Notes: a model not told the origin generated them from the letters alone. DNA of 36,591 bases from Mycolicibacterium hodleri (GCF_025822245.1 NZ_JACKTL010000010.1:21720-58310); one strand, 5' to 3'; shown: positions 1 through 8,489, counted from the stretch's first letter. Made by a program: numbers and translations.

Positions 1-1896
1 GCGGCGCGGGTGGCGCGCCGCGGCGGACTGGTGGTGGACCGGCACGAGGTGGCGGCGATGGCCGCCCGCGCAGACAAGGCCGCGTTGACCCGCGCGGACC
101 TGGTCGAGGTGATCGGCGCACAACTTCCCCTGATGAACGCCACCCCTGGCGTGACCGGCGCGGCCGGCCCGGTGGGAGATGCGGTGATGCCGCGTCAGGT
201 CATCGAGGAGTGCGTCGACGCAGTCGCCATGCGGCTAACCGGACCGCGGTTGGCGCATCACCGCGAAGGCACCGAACGGTTCACCGTGGACCTAATCCTG
301 GCCGAGGAACGCCGCGTGTTCGACATGGTCGACGAGACCAGCCTGCGCAACGCGTGCTGGGTCCGCGACTTCGACACCCCCGAGGCGTTGGGGCTCTCCA
401 CCCAGCAGCACGCCGCGGTGACCGCGATCGCGGCCAGCCCCCAGCTGGTACAGCCGTTGTCCGCACCGGCCGGCGCCGGGAAGACCACCTCGATGCGCGC
501 CCTGCGGACCTTGGTGGAACGCCAGCGCCGGGGAACGGTGATCGTGATCGCACCGACCGGCAAAGCCGTGGACGTCGCCGTCGCCGAAGGCGTCGCCACG
601 GCGGGGTTCACGATGCACGCCGCCCTACAACGGTTGGCCGACGGGCGGCTGGAGTTGGGTCCGTTCGACGTGGTCGTGGTCGACGAAGCCGGGATGGTCG
701 GCACCCACCAGTGGCGGGCACTGCTCACCCACACCACCGGTGCGGGGGCCAAGACGGTGATGGTGGGTGACCCCGCTCAGTTGGCGCCGGTGAAGGCCCG
801 TGGCGGGATGTTCACCCAACTGTGCGAGGAGCTGCCCTGGGCTCAACGGTTGTCGGAGGTGTGGCGCATGCACGACCCCGGTGAGCGGGCGGCGTCGCTG
901 GCGCTGGGGGCGGGTGGGCCGGCCCCGGTGCGCCGCGCGATCGGCTGGTACCGCGACCACGACCGCCTCCACTGTGGGGATCAGGTCACCATGGCCGCCG
1001 ACGCCCTTCACGCCCACCAGTCCGACGTCGCCGCCGGCCGGGACGCGTTGTTGATCGCCGACACCACCGAAACCTGCGACGCCCTCAACCGGCGCATCCA
1101 CGACCAGATCACCGCGGCGCGGACCCGGGTGGGCCGTGACACCACCACCGTCACCGCCGCGCGCGGACACCAGGTCGGGGTGGGGGACGTGGTCCTGACC
1201 CGACTCAACGACGCGACCGTCGACGTGTACGACCGGGCCGGAAAGGAGACCCGGCGCCTGCCGGAGGCGCCGGTCCGCAACGGGCAACGCTGGCAGGTCC
1301 TCAAGGTCGACGACACCCCCGATCACCCCCGGATCGCCGCCCGACGGTTGGGTGACGGTGCGATCGCGGTACTCGAGGGTGAGTACCTGCGTCGGCACGT
1401 GCAGCTCGGGCATGCGGTCACCGTGCACTCGGCCCAAGGGGTCACCGCCGAGCGCTGTCGCGCCGTCGTCGCCGACACCACCACCCGGAACCTGGCGTAT
1501 GTGGCGATGACCCGCGGCCGCGACACCAACGAGGTCTACCTCTATCAGCGCAGTATCGGGGAAGCCGACCACCAGCACCGCGACGACCAGGCCGCCGAGG
1601 GGGTGCACGTCGCCCAACGCGGCGGCCCAGCCCAGGCTGCCCGCATGTTGCGCCAGATCGTCGGACGCGACGAACCCGCCCGCACCGCCCACCGCACCGC
1701 CGCCGACACCCCCGCCGAGCAGCTTCCCGAGTTGGTGGCCAACCTGGTCGCCGAACACCACTCCGCCCTCACCCGACGGCACACCAACTATCAGAAGACC
1801 CAACGCGCTCAACGAGATCGAGTGTTGGACCGCACCCGTGGGCTACACCGTGGCCGCAGCCGGGAACGCGATCAAGGCTACGACCTCAGCCTCTAG
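1..1896 (+). CDS. Conjugative relaxase (MobF/TraA-like), C-terminal helicase part; 5' end outside the window
   Basis: The frame is open to the first base of the window, so the N-terminal relaxase domain presumably lies upstream; the GTG at position 10 is probably internal. What remains is a RecD/TraI-like superfamily 1 helicase that would unwind plasmid DNA during conjugal transfer. Visible motifs in order: Walker A APAGAGKTT, motif II VVVVDEAGM, motif III GDPAQLAPV, motif V VTVHSAQG and motif VI YVAMTRGRD, the last three typical of the TraA/TrwC helicase half. The C-terminal 120 residues are Arg/His/Gln-rich and look disordered. The gene points away from the next gene, lgt, which is on the other strand. 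The family call is firm; whether the full protein has an intact relaxase Tyr motif cannot be seen. Confidence 0.9.
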   Translation, partial: AARVARRGGLVVDRHEVAAMAARADKAALTRADLVEVIGAQLPLMNATPGVTGAAGPVGDAVMPRQVIEECVDAVAMRLTGPRLAHHREGTERFTVDLILAEERRVFDMVDETSLRNACWVRDFDTPEALGLSTQQHAAVTAIAASPQLVQPLSAPAGAGKTTSMRALRTLVERQRRGTVIVIAPTGKAVDVAVAEGVATAGFTMHAALQRLADGRLELGPFDVVVVDEAGMVGTHQWRALLTHTTGAGAKTVMVGDPAQLAPVKARGGMFTQLCEELPWAQRLSEVWRMHDPGERAASLALGAGGPAPVRRAIGWYRDHDRLHCGDQVTMAADALHAHQSDVAAGRDALLIADTTETCDALNRRIHDQITAARTRVGRDTTTVTAARGHQVGVGDVVLTRLNDATVDVYDRAGKETRRLPEAPVRNGQRWQVLKVDDTPDHPRIAARRLGDGAIAVLEGEYLRRHVQLGHAVTVHSAQGVTAERCRAVVADTTTRNLAYVAMTRGRDTNEVYLYQRSIGEADHQHRDDQAAEGVHVAQRGGPAQAARMLRQIVGRDEPARTAHRTAADTPAEQLPELVANLVAEHHSALTRRHTNYQKTQRAQRDRVLDRTRGLHRGRSRERDQGYDLSL

Positions 1897-2165
1897 AGCC
1901 GCCTCTAGCGAGCAGTACGTCGATAACGAGTTGCCAGTGTGGCCCCGGGGAGGGCCGTACCGGTCGCCGTGATGGACGCCGAATGCGTTGCCGCGGATCT
2001 GACGGTTATAGGGATGTCAACAGCTTCTGCCACCACAAGCCGGGACCACGGCCTCACCACGCGCGTGCACGGGCTGAGGCTGCCACGGCAGCCACCGTAG
2101 CGACGGATGCAGCCGCCCGCATCGTGCATATGAAGGTCCTCGGCCTGGCCCATCCAACGTTGGAG

Positions 2166-3059
2166 TTACGCGTTGCGGGCGCTGTCAGTGGCCGCTGGGT
2201 CGTCGGCGGGCAGGTCTCGGATTTCCTTAGAGCTGCCTGAAGGGGGGTGCAAGTGGCCGTGCCAACACAACACGGTCACTGCCGCGAGTAGGACGATCAG
2301 TGAGGTCCAGTCGTTGAGGCGCAGCCCGAGGAAGTGGTTGGCGTGGTCGATGCGCAGCGCCTCGATCGCCCCTCGGCCCACGGTGTAGGCGGCGACGTAG
2401 AGAGCGAATAGCTTGCCCCGGGACATGGTGAAGCGGCGGTCCACCCACAGCAAAAGGATTGCGACCGCGACGTTCCACAGCGATTCGTAGAGGAACGTGG
2501 GGTGATACAGCCCGATGGTGGGGGTATCGGCGGGTCGGTGCGCGGGGTCGATCTGCAACGCCCACGGCAGGGTGGTGGGTCGGCCGTAGAGTTCCTGGTT
2601 GAAGTAGTTGCCCCACCGCCCGATCGCTTGGGCCAGAATCAGTCCGGGGGCGAGTGCGTCGCCGAAGTCCAGCAGGTTGATCCCGCGCCGTCGGCAGCCG
2701 ATCCAGGCGCCGACCGCGCCGAGGGCGACGGCCCCCCAGATGCCGAGGCCGCCGTCCCAGATGTAGAACGCCTTGATCGGATCCCTACCGGGCAGGAAGT
2801 ACAGCTCGGGGTCGGTGACGACGTGGTAAATCCGGCCTCCCACGATTCCGAAGGGCACTGCCCACAGGGCGATGTCGGCGACGTCGTCGGGGTTCCCGCC
2901 GCGGGCCCTCCACCGTCGTTGGGTCAGCCAAATCGCGACCACGATGCCCGCGATGATGCACAACGCGTACGCCCGAATCGGGATCGGGCCCAGATGCCAG
3001 ACCCCTTGGCTGGGGCTGGGCAGATACGCCAACGTCGTCGTCATCGTGGTCGTCGTCAT
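2166..3059 (-). CDS. lgt: Prolipoprotein diacylglyceryl transferase Lgt
   Basis: This integral membrane enzyme moves diacylglycerol from phosphatidylglycerol to the lipobox cysteine of prolipoproteins. The 297-residue product has about seven membrane segments and the Lgt signature GRWGNYFNQELYGRPT. It also has the conserved GGRIYH and HPTFLYESLWN stretches and the late RGAIEALR arginine region. The frame could be extended upstream, but the ATG at 3059 follows a GAAGG ribosome site by about 7 nt and gives a normal Lgt N-terminus (VWHLGPIPIRAYAL), so I chose it. It is a short Lgt without the long C-terminal extension of the chromosomal mycobacterial enzyme. As an accessory copy it may serve plasmid lipoproteins such as the one at 13511-14137; that link is inference. 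Confidence 0.95.
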   Translation of the reverse strand: MTTTTMTTTLAYLPSPSQGVWHLGPIPIRAYALCIIAGIVVAIWLTQRRWRARGGNPDDVADIALWAVPFGIVGGRIYHVVTDPELYFLPGRDPIKAFYIWDGGLGIWGAVALGAVGAWIGCRRRGINLLDFGDALAPGLILAQAIGRWGNYFNQELYGRPTTLPWALQIDPAHRPADTPTIGLYHPTFLYESLWNVAVAILLLWVDRRFTMSRGKLFALYVAAYTVGRGAIEALRIDHANHFLGLRLNDWTSLIVLLAAVTVLCWHGHLHPPSGSSKEIRDLPADDPAATDSARNA

Positions 3060-3574
3060 CTGGGCCTTCGTGTCCTGCGCTATCGTCCCCGGGCGGTCAG
3101 CCCGGCTGGTCGGCGCGCCCTTCGCGGCGCACCAATCCAAACGTAGCCGCCCCAGAGGTGTCGGTCGTTGCCAGGCATTTCTCATCGGGTTCGCTTGTAA
3201 GCGCCGATGTCGGACCAACACCGTGGGGGCATGCAGCGGCGGACCTCACACCCGTCTGATCTCGTCGTGCAACCCCAGCAGCGACGGACGGGCCCGGGCG
3301 GAATCGGTCCGGCAGCGGCTGGCGTCTTTGGTCGAGCGGCCGCGATGGACTAACACGAACTGACCTCATCACCAACGACACCGACCTAGGTCCTAGACCA
3401 CGCCCTCGGGGACGGCGCCACCCAGCTCTTGTCTCACCGGGACGTCTCCCCGCACGTAGCGCGACGAGGTCACCGCCCGGATACGGCGCGCAGCGGCGAC
3501 GACGGACTCGAATCTGCGCGACATCAAGCCAGGCTGCTAGACGATGTCTCGATTCGTGGCGTGCTTGCTTTGAC
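3060..3574. other. Intergenic stretch between divergent lgt and the orphan regulator
   Basis: There is no convincing gene in these 515 bases. The open frames here have the Arg/Pro/Gly-rich composition of antisense or out-of-frame reading. The lgt promoter must lie in the left part. A short repeat containing CCTAGGTCCTAG is present near 3385-3398, with no function I can assign. Confidence 0.5.
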
Positions 3575-3607
3575 CTCAGCGTCTTCACAGTGACTGGTTG
3601 GGATCGT
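3575..3607 (+). promoter_or_regulatory. Regulon box and -10 upstream of the orphan response regulator
   Basis: The half-sites CTCAGC (3575-3580) and CACAGT (3586-3591) are 11 bp apart. Exactly 10 bp further lies GATCGT (3602-3607), fitting NANNNT. The spacing is the same as at eleven other promoters in this window. Its position before the regulator at 3691 suggests autoregulation. Confidence 0.6.
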
Positions 3608-3690
3608 GTCTTCAACGCCTCCTGCTCTGCCGGTAGCGAGAGTGGCCCACATCGACGAGACCTTGTTCGACGAGCTGGAGGATGAGAAGC

Positions 3691-4380
3691 GTGAAGGTTC
3701 TAATCGTGGAGGACGAGCCTCGGTTCGCGGCCATCCTGAGCAAGGGGTTACGGGCGGAGGGTTTCGTAGTCGTGCACGCTGACAACGGCGTCGATGGGTT
3801 GTGGCAGGCGACGGAGAACTTCTTTGATGTAATCGTCTTGGACATCATGCTGCCTGGTCTCAACGGCTACGAGGTGCTCCGCAGGTTGCGCGCCGCGCAG
3901 GTGTGGACGCCGGTGCTGATGCTGACGGCCAAGGATGGTGACTACGACCAGACTGATGCGTTCGACCTCGGCGCTGATGATTATCTGTCCAAACCGGTGG
4001 CCTTCATTGTGCTACTTGCCCGGTTGCGCGCCCTCGTCCGCCGCGGAGCGCCTCAGCGTCCGGTCGTGTTGACTGCCGGCAGCCTGGCGTTGGATCCCGC
4101 GCGGCGCGTCGTGACGCGCGGCGCCACGCCGATTGAGTTGACCCCGCGCGAGTACGGCGTGCTTGAGTATCTGATGCGCCATAAGGACACCGTCGTTACC
4201 AAGCAGGACATGCTTCAACACGTGTGGGACGCGCACTATTCGGGCCCGGACAACGTTGTCGAGGTGTATGTCGGTTATTTGCGCCGCAAGATCGACGCCC
4301 CCTTTGGCGCCCACACGATTCAGACGGTTCGGGGTGCCGGTTATCGGCTGGATTCCGGTGAGTACGTCAGCGAAAGCTAA
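3691..4380 (+). CDS. OmpR/PhoB-family response regulator, orphan
   Basis: A 229-residue DNA-binding response regulator. The receiver domain (about 1-118) has the acidic pair E7/D8, phospho-acceptor D51 in LDIMLPG, and the KP pair in DDYLSKP. The winged-helix domain (about 130-225) ends in TVRGAGYRL. An ATG lies at 3682, but GGAGG (3677-3681) touches it directly; the same GGAGG is 9 nt before the GTG at 3691, which also gives the canonical start MKVLIVEDE, so GTG is preferred. No kinase gene is adjacent. It is a close paralogue of the regulator at 9956-10648, with an identical recognition-helix segment VEVYVGYLRRKID. The residue after KP is Val instead of the usual Phe. A copy of the shared regulon box lies upstream. 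It probably activates that regulon, alone or with its paralogue. Confidence 0.93.
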   Translation: MKVLIVEDEPRFAAILSKGLRAEGFVVVHADNGVDGLWQATENFFDVIVLDIMLPGLNGYEVLRRLRAAQVWTPVLMLTAKDGDYDQTDAFDLGADDYLSKPVAFIVLLARLRALVRRGAPQRPVVLTAGSLALDPARRVVTRGATPIELTPREYGVLEYLMRHKDTVVTKQDMLQHVWDAHYSGPDNVVEVYVGYLRRKIDAPFGAHTIQTVRGAGYRLDSGEYVSES

Positions 4381-4566
4381 ACGGTGACCTGGGCGCGCCA
4401 CCGCCGGGGCGGTCTCCGACCGTCACCTCATCCCGTGTAGGGCAACGACTTCGGCCACGTTGACCAACCCCACTCCCGTTCCACCAGCAACGCGAGAACG
4501 GTTGAAGTCCAATCGGATGAACCTGTCCGACGCTTCCATGACGGCCGTGAAAGGAAGGATCGACGA

Positions 4567-4857
4567 TCACGGCTCCGCCGGCTGGCCCCATTCTGGAGTG
4601 GCTTTAACCGTGGGCGATGCCAGCGACGTCGCCACGCTGCCGACGGCACCGGCCGCCGGGACAGCGGGCGTTTCGGTACTCGTTTGTCCCGTCGTCATCG
4701 AACCAGCGTTCATGCGCAGGTTGGTGGAGTTACCCCCTGGTCCATATCCCTGGATGGCCAGCGCGGCCATCGCCGCGACCGCGCACCCGCCTACTACGGC
4801 GGCGCCCAGACGGATAGGTGGGGCAGGTCGCTGTTGTGTGGAAGCGTTGATCCGCAT
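4567..4857 (-). CDS. Small membrane-anchored or exported protein, unknown function
   Basis: 96 residues. A short charged N-terminus is followed by one hydrophobic segment (LGAAVVGGCAVAAMAALAI, about 18-36), then a low-complexity Thr/Ala/Pro/Ser/Gly tail of about 60 residues that would sit outside the membrane. I recognise no domain. The ATG at 4857 was chosen because a purine-rich AGGAACGAAG precedes it and it gives a signal-anchor-like N-terminus; the frame could extend to TTG at 4953. It is convergent with the orphan regulator. Its promoter region carries a good copy of the regulon box with a TAGCGT -10, so it is probably controlled with the other envelope genes. Confidence 0.65.
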   Translation of the reverse strand: MRINASTQQRPAPPIRLGAAVVGGCAVAAMAALAIQGYGPGGNSTNLRMNAGSMTTGQTSTETPAVPAAGAVGSVATSLASPTVKATPEWGQPAEP

Positions 4858-4952
4858 GTCTTCGTTCCTACATCGGTGGCGCCGGGCCTTGTTTGGACCG
4901 GCGGCGGTCCATTCGCGCACCGCTGGTGAGCACGAATCGACATTGCGCAACA

Positions 4953-4985
4953 ACGCTAGTCGAGAGCTGCTGAGAAACCGCTGAA
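4953..4985 (-). promoter_or_regulatory. Regulon box and -10 for the gene at 4567-4857
   Basis: Read on the minus strand: TTCAGC-GGTTT-CTCAGC (4985 to 4969), 10 bp, then TAGCGT (4958 to 4953), a full TANNNT -10. The predicted transcript has a leader of about 90 nt before the ATG at 4857. Confidence 0.65.
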
Positions 4986-5057
4986 GTCCATCCTGGCCAT
5001 TAGCTGATTTGTTACTGCGATATCGTTGTGTGTCAACTGTTTTCGTTATGTGGTCGT

Positions 5058-5090
5058 CTCAGTGATCCCTCAGCGAACGTCGGCGACAAT
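5058..5090 (+). promoter_or_regulatory. Regulon box and -10 for the PASTA-like protein
   Basis: CTCAGT-GATCC-CTCAGC (5058-5074), 10 bp, then GACAAT (5085-5090). The box is 94 nt before the start codon at 5168 and diverges from the box at 4953-4985. Confidence 0.65.
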
Positions 5091-5167
5091 CGCTTCGTGC
5101 CACGGCCGCATCGCGCGTCCCAACGCGGTGACCGACCGCGATCACGGCACGGAGAGCAGGGAGAGAA

Positions 5168-5554
5168 ATGCACGCGGTCTTGATGCGAGTTGCAGGCGTG
5201 ACGTTCTTGGCGTTGATGACGTACTCCATGTCCGTTGGTCCAGCCAGCGCGGCACCGAGCGTTACCGGCCAAAGTTATGCCGATGCGTCGTCGGCGCTGA
5301 GCAGCGCGGGCCTGACGGCTACCGTCGCGACGACGGTCGGTGATCAACTACCTCGAGACAAATGTCTGGTCGTCAATCAACACAATGAAAGCGTTGCCCA
5401 AAAAGGCAGCCATTCGACTGCGGGCAAGACGGTCGCACTATCACTGAATTGCTACAACCAGGAAGCCTCGGCCACCAAGCCCGGGTTCTCGGCTGGCAGT
5501 CCGGAGGGCCGAGCGGCCAAAGCCGCCGCAGCCGCGTCTAAGAAGACATCCTAG
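5168..5554 (+). CDS. Secreted PASTA-like protein
   Basis: 128 residues. The N-terminal 28 residues form a Sec signal peptide with a likely cut at ASA|AP. Next comes about 45 residues resembling one PASTA repeat (VTGQSYADASSALSSAGLTA), a fold known from penicillin-binding proteins and Ser/Thr kinases that bind cell-wall fragments. Two cysteines (in DKCLVV and LNCYN) could form a disulfide. The C-terminus is an Ala/Lys-rich tail ending KKTS. A strong AGGGAGAG ribosome site sits just before the ATG. Similar stand-alone PASTA-like secreted proteins occur in mycobacteria; their role is unknown. It has its own regulon box and is convergent with the porin gene. Confidence 0.8.
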   Translation: MHAVLMRVAGVTFLALMTYSMSVGPASAAPSVTGQSYADASSALSSAGLTATVATTVGDQLPRDKCLVVNQHNESVAQKGSHSTAGKTVALSLNCYNQEASATKPGFSAGSPEGRAAKAAAAASKKTS

Positions 5555-5577
5555 AACGTAGGTGTACCAACGTTTTT
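5555..5577 (+). terminator. Possible weak terminator after the PASTA-like gene
   Basis: AACGT and ACGTT pair around an inner GGT/ACC stem, followed by TTTTT, directly after the stop codon. The stem is short and has one mismatch. Confidence 0.35.
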
Positions 5578-5594
5578 GATCCCTGCCGAAAGTC

Positions 5595-5610
5595 GGATCA
5601 TGCATGATCC
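5595..5610. repeat. Perfect 16-bp palindrome between convergent genes
   Basis: GGATCATGCATGATCC is its own reverse complement, with weaker pairing of flanking GTCG and CGAC. It lies between the convergent PASTA-like and porin genes, so it may act as a bidirectional terminator hairpin or a protein-binding site. The rest of the 256-bp gap (5555-5809) holds nothing I recognise. Confidence 0.5.
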
Positions 5611-5809
5611 ACGACGGACACGGCACGGTCACTCCATGTGCGGCGTCATGAAGCGCCGCGACGGTAGCGATGTTCGGGGGCCTCGCCGCGTGGCGTGGTT
5701 TGACTACATGTGTCGCAAGCGTCCTTGCATGAGAATCGACGTCCGCGGATGACGGTGCCGACGACCGATCCGTGTCGAACGCCACGTGGGGCAAGCCCCG
5801 GCCGCCGGT

Positions 5810-6433
5810 TTAGTTCATGTTCCACGGGTCGCCGTAAGTGGTGACGCTGTCTCCGGTCTTGGCGATCAGCCGGGCGAATGGGCGCAACAGCACCCCGCCG
5901 GCCGCCCCAGTGACGGTCCCGTGAGCGTTGGACACCGCAACCTTGCCGTCGGGACCGGAGACGTCGACGGAGAAGGTGGCCACTTCCTGGATGCCCGGGC
6001 CGTTGCCCAGGTCGGCGGTGATGGATACACCGGGAAACAGGTTTGGAGTGATGATTTGGATGGGGCGTGCGGGGGAGACGTCGTCGAGCAGGACGTTGGG
6101 GGTGGTGTAGGAGAAGTTGATGCCCACACCCAGCGACCAGGGGAAGCCGATCTGATAACCGAGTTCCAACGTGCCTGAAAAGGATTGAGCCTCAGGGCCG
6201 CTCACGTGGTAGACCGCCCGGCCGGAGTGAAACCATTCGCGAGTCAGGCGGTTGCGGTCCAAGGGAAAGACGCCATTGAGAAAGGTGTCCCACTGCTGGA
6301 CGGTCAATGTGCGGTTCTGACCGTCGACAAGGCTCAGTTCGTTGTCCAACCCGGCGTGTGCCGTTGCGGTGCTCCAGGGGAGGACCACGCTGGCAACGAT
6401 CGTGCAGATTACTGTTCGTGCATTCAGGATCAC
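5810..6433 (-). CDS. mspA: MspA-family outer-membrane porin
   Basis: 207 residues. A 27-residue signal peptide ends in AHA, then the mature protein starts GLDNELSLVDG and ends YGDPWNMN, almost identical to Mycobacterium smegmatis MspA at both ends. MspA forms an octameric goblet pore in the mycolic-acid outer membrane and takes up small hydrophilic solutes. The mature chain is 180 residues against 184 in MspA. The shortfall maps to the constriction loop: the two eyelet aspartates D90 and D91 are kept, but position 93 is Ser instead of Asp, position 96 is Arg, and four residues are missing before ITPNLFPG. The GTG start at 6433 is preceded by AGGGA. A regulon box lies about 95 bp upstream. The porin call is certain; altered pore selectivity is inference. 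Confidence 0.97.
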   Translation of the reverse strand: MILNARTVICTIVASVVLPWSTATAHAGLDNELSLVDGQNRTLTVQQWDTFLNGVFPLDRNRLTREWFHSGRAVYHVSGPEAQSFSGTLELGYQIGFPWSLGVGINFSYTTPNVLLDDVSPARPIQIITPNLFPGVSITADLGNGPGIQEVATFSVDVSGPDGKVAVSNAHGTVTGAAGGVLLRPFARLIAKTGDSVTTYGDPWNMN

Positions 6434-6511
6434 GTTTCTCGGTCCCTGCTTTCCGACGACGGACGCCGCGCTCTACGGCCTCACGGCTGCCCGGGTGAGC
6501 CGATAGTGGGC

Positions 6512-6544
6512 AGTGTGTCAAAGCGATTCTGAAGAGGCGCTGAG
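6512..6544 (-). promoter_or_regulatory. Regulon box and -10 for the MspA porin
   Basis: Minus strand: CTCAGC-GCCTC-TTCAGA (6544 to 6528), 10 bp, then CACACT (6517 to 6512). It predicts a leader of about 70 nt before the GTG at 6433. Confidence 0.6.
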
Positions 6545-6784
6545 GATTTAAACAGGTCCAGCCTGGTCCACTCCAGAAATTTGGTGTAACAGCAGGTCGG
6601 CTTCGACGTGGGTCCGATCGCTGTTCCGACCGCCGTTGATTGCGGTAATGGTCCCAGGCCCAAAACCGTGTGTGCGGACTCGATTGCGAATGCGAACGGC
6701 AGTGTCGCCCTGGACCTGACTTTGGCCACGGGATGAGCGCGAAAGTGTGTTGTCGTCGCAACGGTGCGGTGTCACCGGGAAATC
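6545..6784. other. Intergenic stretch between divergent porin and esterase promoters
   Basis: Several frames of 80-90 codons are open on the minus strand, but none has a ribosome site or a recognisable product. I see no gene here. Confidence 0.4.
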
Positions 6785-6817
6785 TTCAGCGGCAGCACAG
6801 CTTTCGGAGGGCAGCAT
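6785..6817 (+). promoter_or_regulatory. Regulon box and -10 for the esterase gene
   Basis: TTCAGC-GGCAG-CACAGC (6785-6801), 10 bp, then CAGCAT (6812-6817). The start codon at 6866 is about 48 bp further. Confidence 0.6.
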
Positions 6818-6865
6818 GACATTAGGCCCTGGACGCGCGGGGTGGTGGGAGACAGGAGCGGTTGA

Positions 6866-8374
6866 GTGGTGAGTGACACCGCAGTGGCGTCACCGTCGTC
6901 GGTGCCCGCGGCCCCGCCGATGCCGTCGCGTCACCGTCATCGACGACGACGGCCCGCCCGACGGGGTATCACGGTCGCCGGGGTCGGTGCGGCGATGGTG
7001 ACCGCGGGCCTCGCGGTCGCCGTGGGGCTGTGGCGTCACGACATGGGACGGCTGTCGTTGATGCATGGCTGGGTGCCGGTGGCGGTTCAGATCCTGAGTG
7101 TGACGATGCTGGTGGGCGCACTGGCCGGGCGATCGCGGCGCTGGCTGAGGTGGGCGCCGCCACTGGCGGTGGCCGTCGGAGCGGCGTTGGGGGTGTGGGG
7201 GCACTGGTTCATCGCATCCGCCGGGTTCGCCGGCGACCCGGCTCCCGCGATGCTGTGGCTATGGATGGGGTTGTCGGGCTCGGCCGCGGCGGCCATGTTC
7301 CTGGGGTGGCGGGGCGCGCGGTGGGGCCGGCGGTGGGTGTCGACGCTGGCGGTGCCGCTGTGCGTTCTGAGCGCCGGGTTGATCGTCAACGGGTGGGTGG
7401 GGTACTTCCCGACCGTCCACTCGGTGTACGACCAACTCACCGCGGCTCCATTGCCCCATCAAACCGACAGGGCCACCGTCACCGCGATGCAGCTAGCCGG
7501 AGTAGTGCCAGCCCACGGGGTGGTGGTGCCGGTGGCGATCGGATCGCAGGCATCGGGATTCACCCACCGTCAAGAACTGGTGTACTTGCCACCGGCCTGG
7601 TTTGCCAGCACTCCGCCTCCACGGCTGCCGGTGGTGATGATGATCGGCGGGGAATTCAACACCCCGTCGGATTGGGTGCGCGCCGGTGACGCGGTCAGCA
7701 CCGCGGACCGATTCGCTGCCGGTCACGGCGGCTATGCCCCCGTCCTGGTGTTGGTCGATTCCGGTGGCGCGTTCAACGTCGACACCGAATGCGTCAACGG
7801 CTCGCGTGGTAACGCCGCCGACCATCTGACCAAGGACGTCGTCCCGTTCATGATCTCGAACTTCGGGGTGAGTCCAGATCGGTCCAACTGGGGTGTCGCC
7901 GGCTTCTCAACGGGCGGCACGTGTGCGGTGGACTTGGCGGTGATGCATCCCGAGCTGTTCAGCACCTTCGCCGACATCGCCGGCGACGTCGGACCCAACT
8001 CGGGGACCAAGGCGCAGACAATCGCCAGGTTGTTTGGTGGCAGCGCCGATGCGTGGGCCCGGTTCGACCCTGTCACGGTCATCACCCGCCACGGCCCCTA
8101 CCAAGGGTTGTCGGGGTCGTTCAGCGTGGTCTCGGGCCAAGACGGCGCCGCCACCGCGTTGTGCGCGCTGGCGCGAGCCAACGGCATCGCGTGCTCGGTC
8201 ACGTCGGTACCAGGACGCCATGACTGGCCGTTCGCCGGAAGGGCCTTCGCCGAGGTTCTGCCCTGGCTGGCAGGGCAACTCGATACTCCACAGGCGTTGC
8301 CAGTCCCGCTGCCCGGCACGGCGCCGAGTCAGTCGGCATCAGTCGGGGTTGCCTCGGCGGCGCGGGCCGGTTGA
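6866..8374 (+). CDS. Membrane-anchored alpha/beta-hydrolase esterase, mycolyltransferase-like fold
   Basis: 502 residues. An Arg-rich cytoplasmic start is followed by about four membrane segments (roughly 35-58, 70-88, 98-120, 128-180) and an extracytoplasmic hydrolase domain (about 210-480) of the esterase-D / antigen 85 type. The nucleophile is S348 in GFSTGG; the likely catalytic His is H452 in PGRHDW, and D426 in SGQDGA is a candidate acid. Proteins with this arrangement are common in mycolic-acid bacteria and are thought to act on envelope esters; the substrate is unknown. GGAG at 6855-6858 supports the GTG at 6866 (a second GTG follows at once). The gene is divergent from mspA and carries a regulon box, so porin and esterase are probably induced together. 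Confidence 0.85.
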   Translation: MVSDTAVASPSSVPAAPPMPSRHRHRRRRPARRGITVAGVGAAMVTAGLAVAVGLWRHDMGRLSLMHGWVPVAVQILSVTMLVGALAGRSRRWLRWAPPLAVAVGAALGVWGHWFIASAGFAGDPAPAMLWLWMGLSGSAAAAMFLGWRGARWGRRWVSTLAVPLCVLSAGLIVNGWVGYFPTVHSVYDQLTAAPLPHQTDRATVTAMQLAGVVPAHGVVVPVAIGSQASGFTHRQELVYLPPAWFASTPPPRLPVVMMIGGEFNTPSDWVRAGDAVSTADRFAAGHGGYAPVLVLVDSGGAFNVDTECVNGSRGNAADHLTKDVVPFMISNFGVSPDRSNWGVAGFSTGGTCAVDLAVMHPELFSTFADIAGDVGPNSGTKAQTIARLFGGSADAWARFDPVTVITRHGPYQGLSGSFSVVSGQDGAATALCALARANGIACSVTSVPGRHDWPFAGRAFAEVLPWLAGQLDTPQALPVPLPGTAPSQSASVGVASAARAG

Positions 8375-8487
8375 ACCCACACCAGTTCGGGTGACGGCGA
8401 ATAGTTCATGCGTTGCTGATCGAGTGAGGAGCCGTCGAGCACGGCGACCGCTACAGCCGCCCCGACCGCGACCAGCAGACCGGGCAA
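8329..8487 (-). CDS. Possible small single-span membrane protein after the kinase gene
   Basis: A 52-codon frame starts with TTG two bases after the kinase stop codon (TGAGGTTG). It encodes a hydrophobic segment (LLVAVGAAVAVAVL) followed by a polar tail containing NYSPSPELVWVQPA. It overlaps the 3' end of the convergent esterase gene by 46 bp. The amphipathic layout and close coupling argue for a real third gene of the regulator-kinase operon. The TTG start and short length keep this tentative. Confidence 0.35.
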   Translation of the reverse strand: MPGLLVAVGAAVAVAVLDGSSLDQQRMNYSPSPELVWVQPARAAEATPTDAD

Positions 8488-8489
8488 CC

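Noticed and set aside
625..1812. Long 395-codon minus-strand frame inside the relaxase gene
   Set aside because: Gly/Val-rich composition is typical of antisense reading of a GC-rich gene, and the sense strand has all helicase motifs.
3060..3221. Upstream extension of lgt to 351 residues
   Set aside because: The extra 54 residues are Arg-rich and unlike Lgt; ATG 3059 has a ribosome site and a normal N-terminus.
3682..3690. ATG at 3682 as start of the orphan regulator
   Set aside because: GGAGG touches this ATG with no spacer, but is ideally placed for the GTG at 3691, which also gives the usual family start.
6481..6817. Minus-strand frames of 82-89 codons upstream of mspA
   Set aside because: No ribosome site and no recognised family; they run through the regulon box and divergent promoter region.
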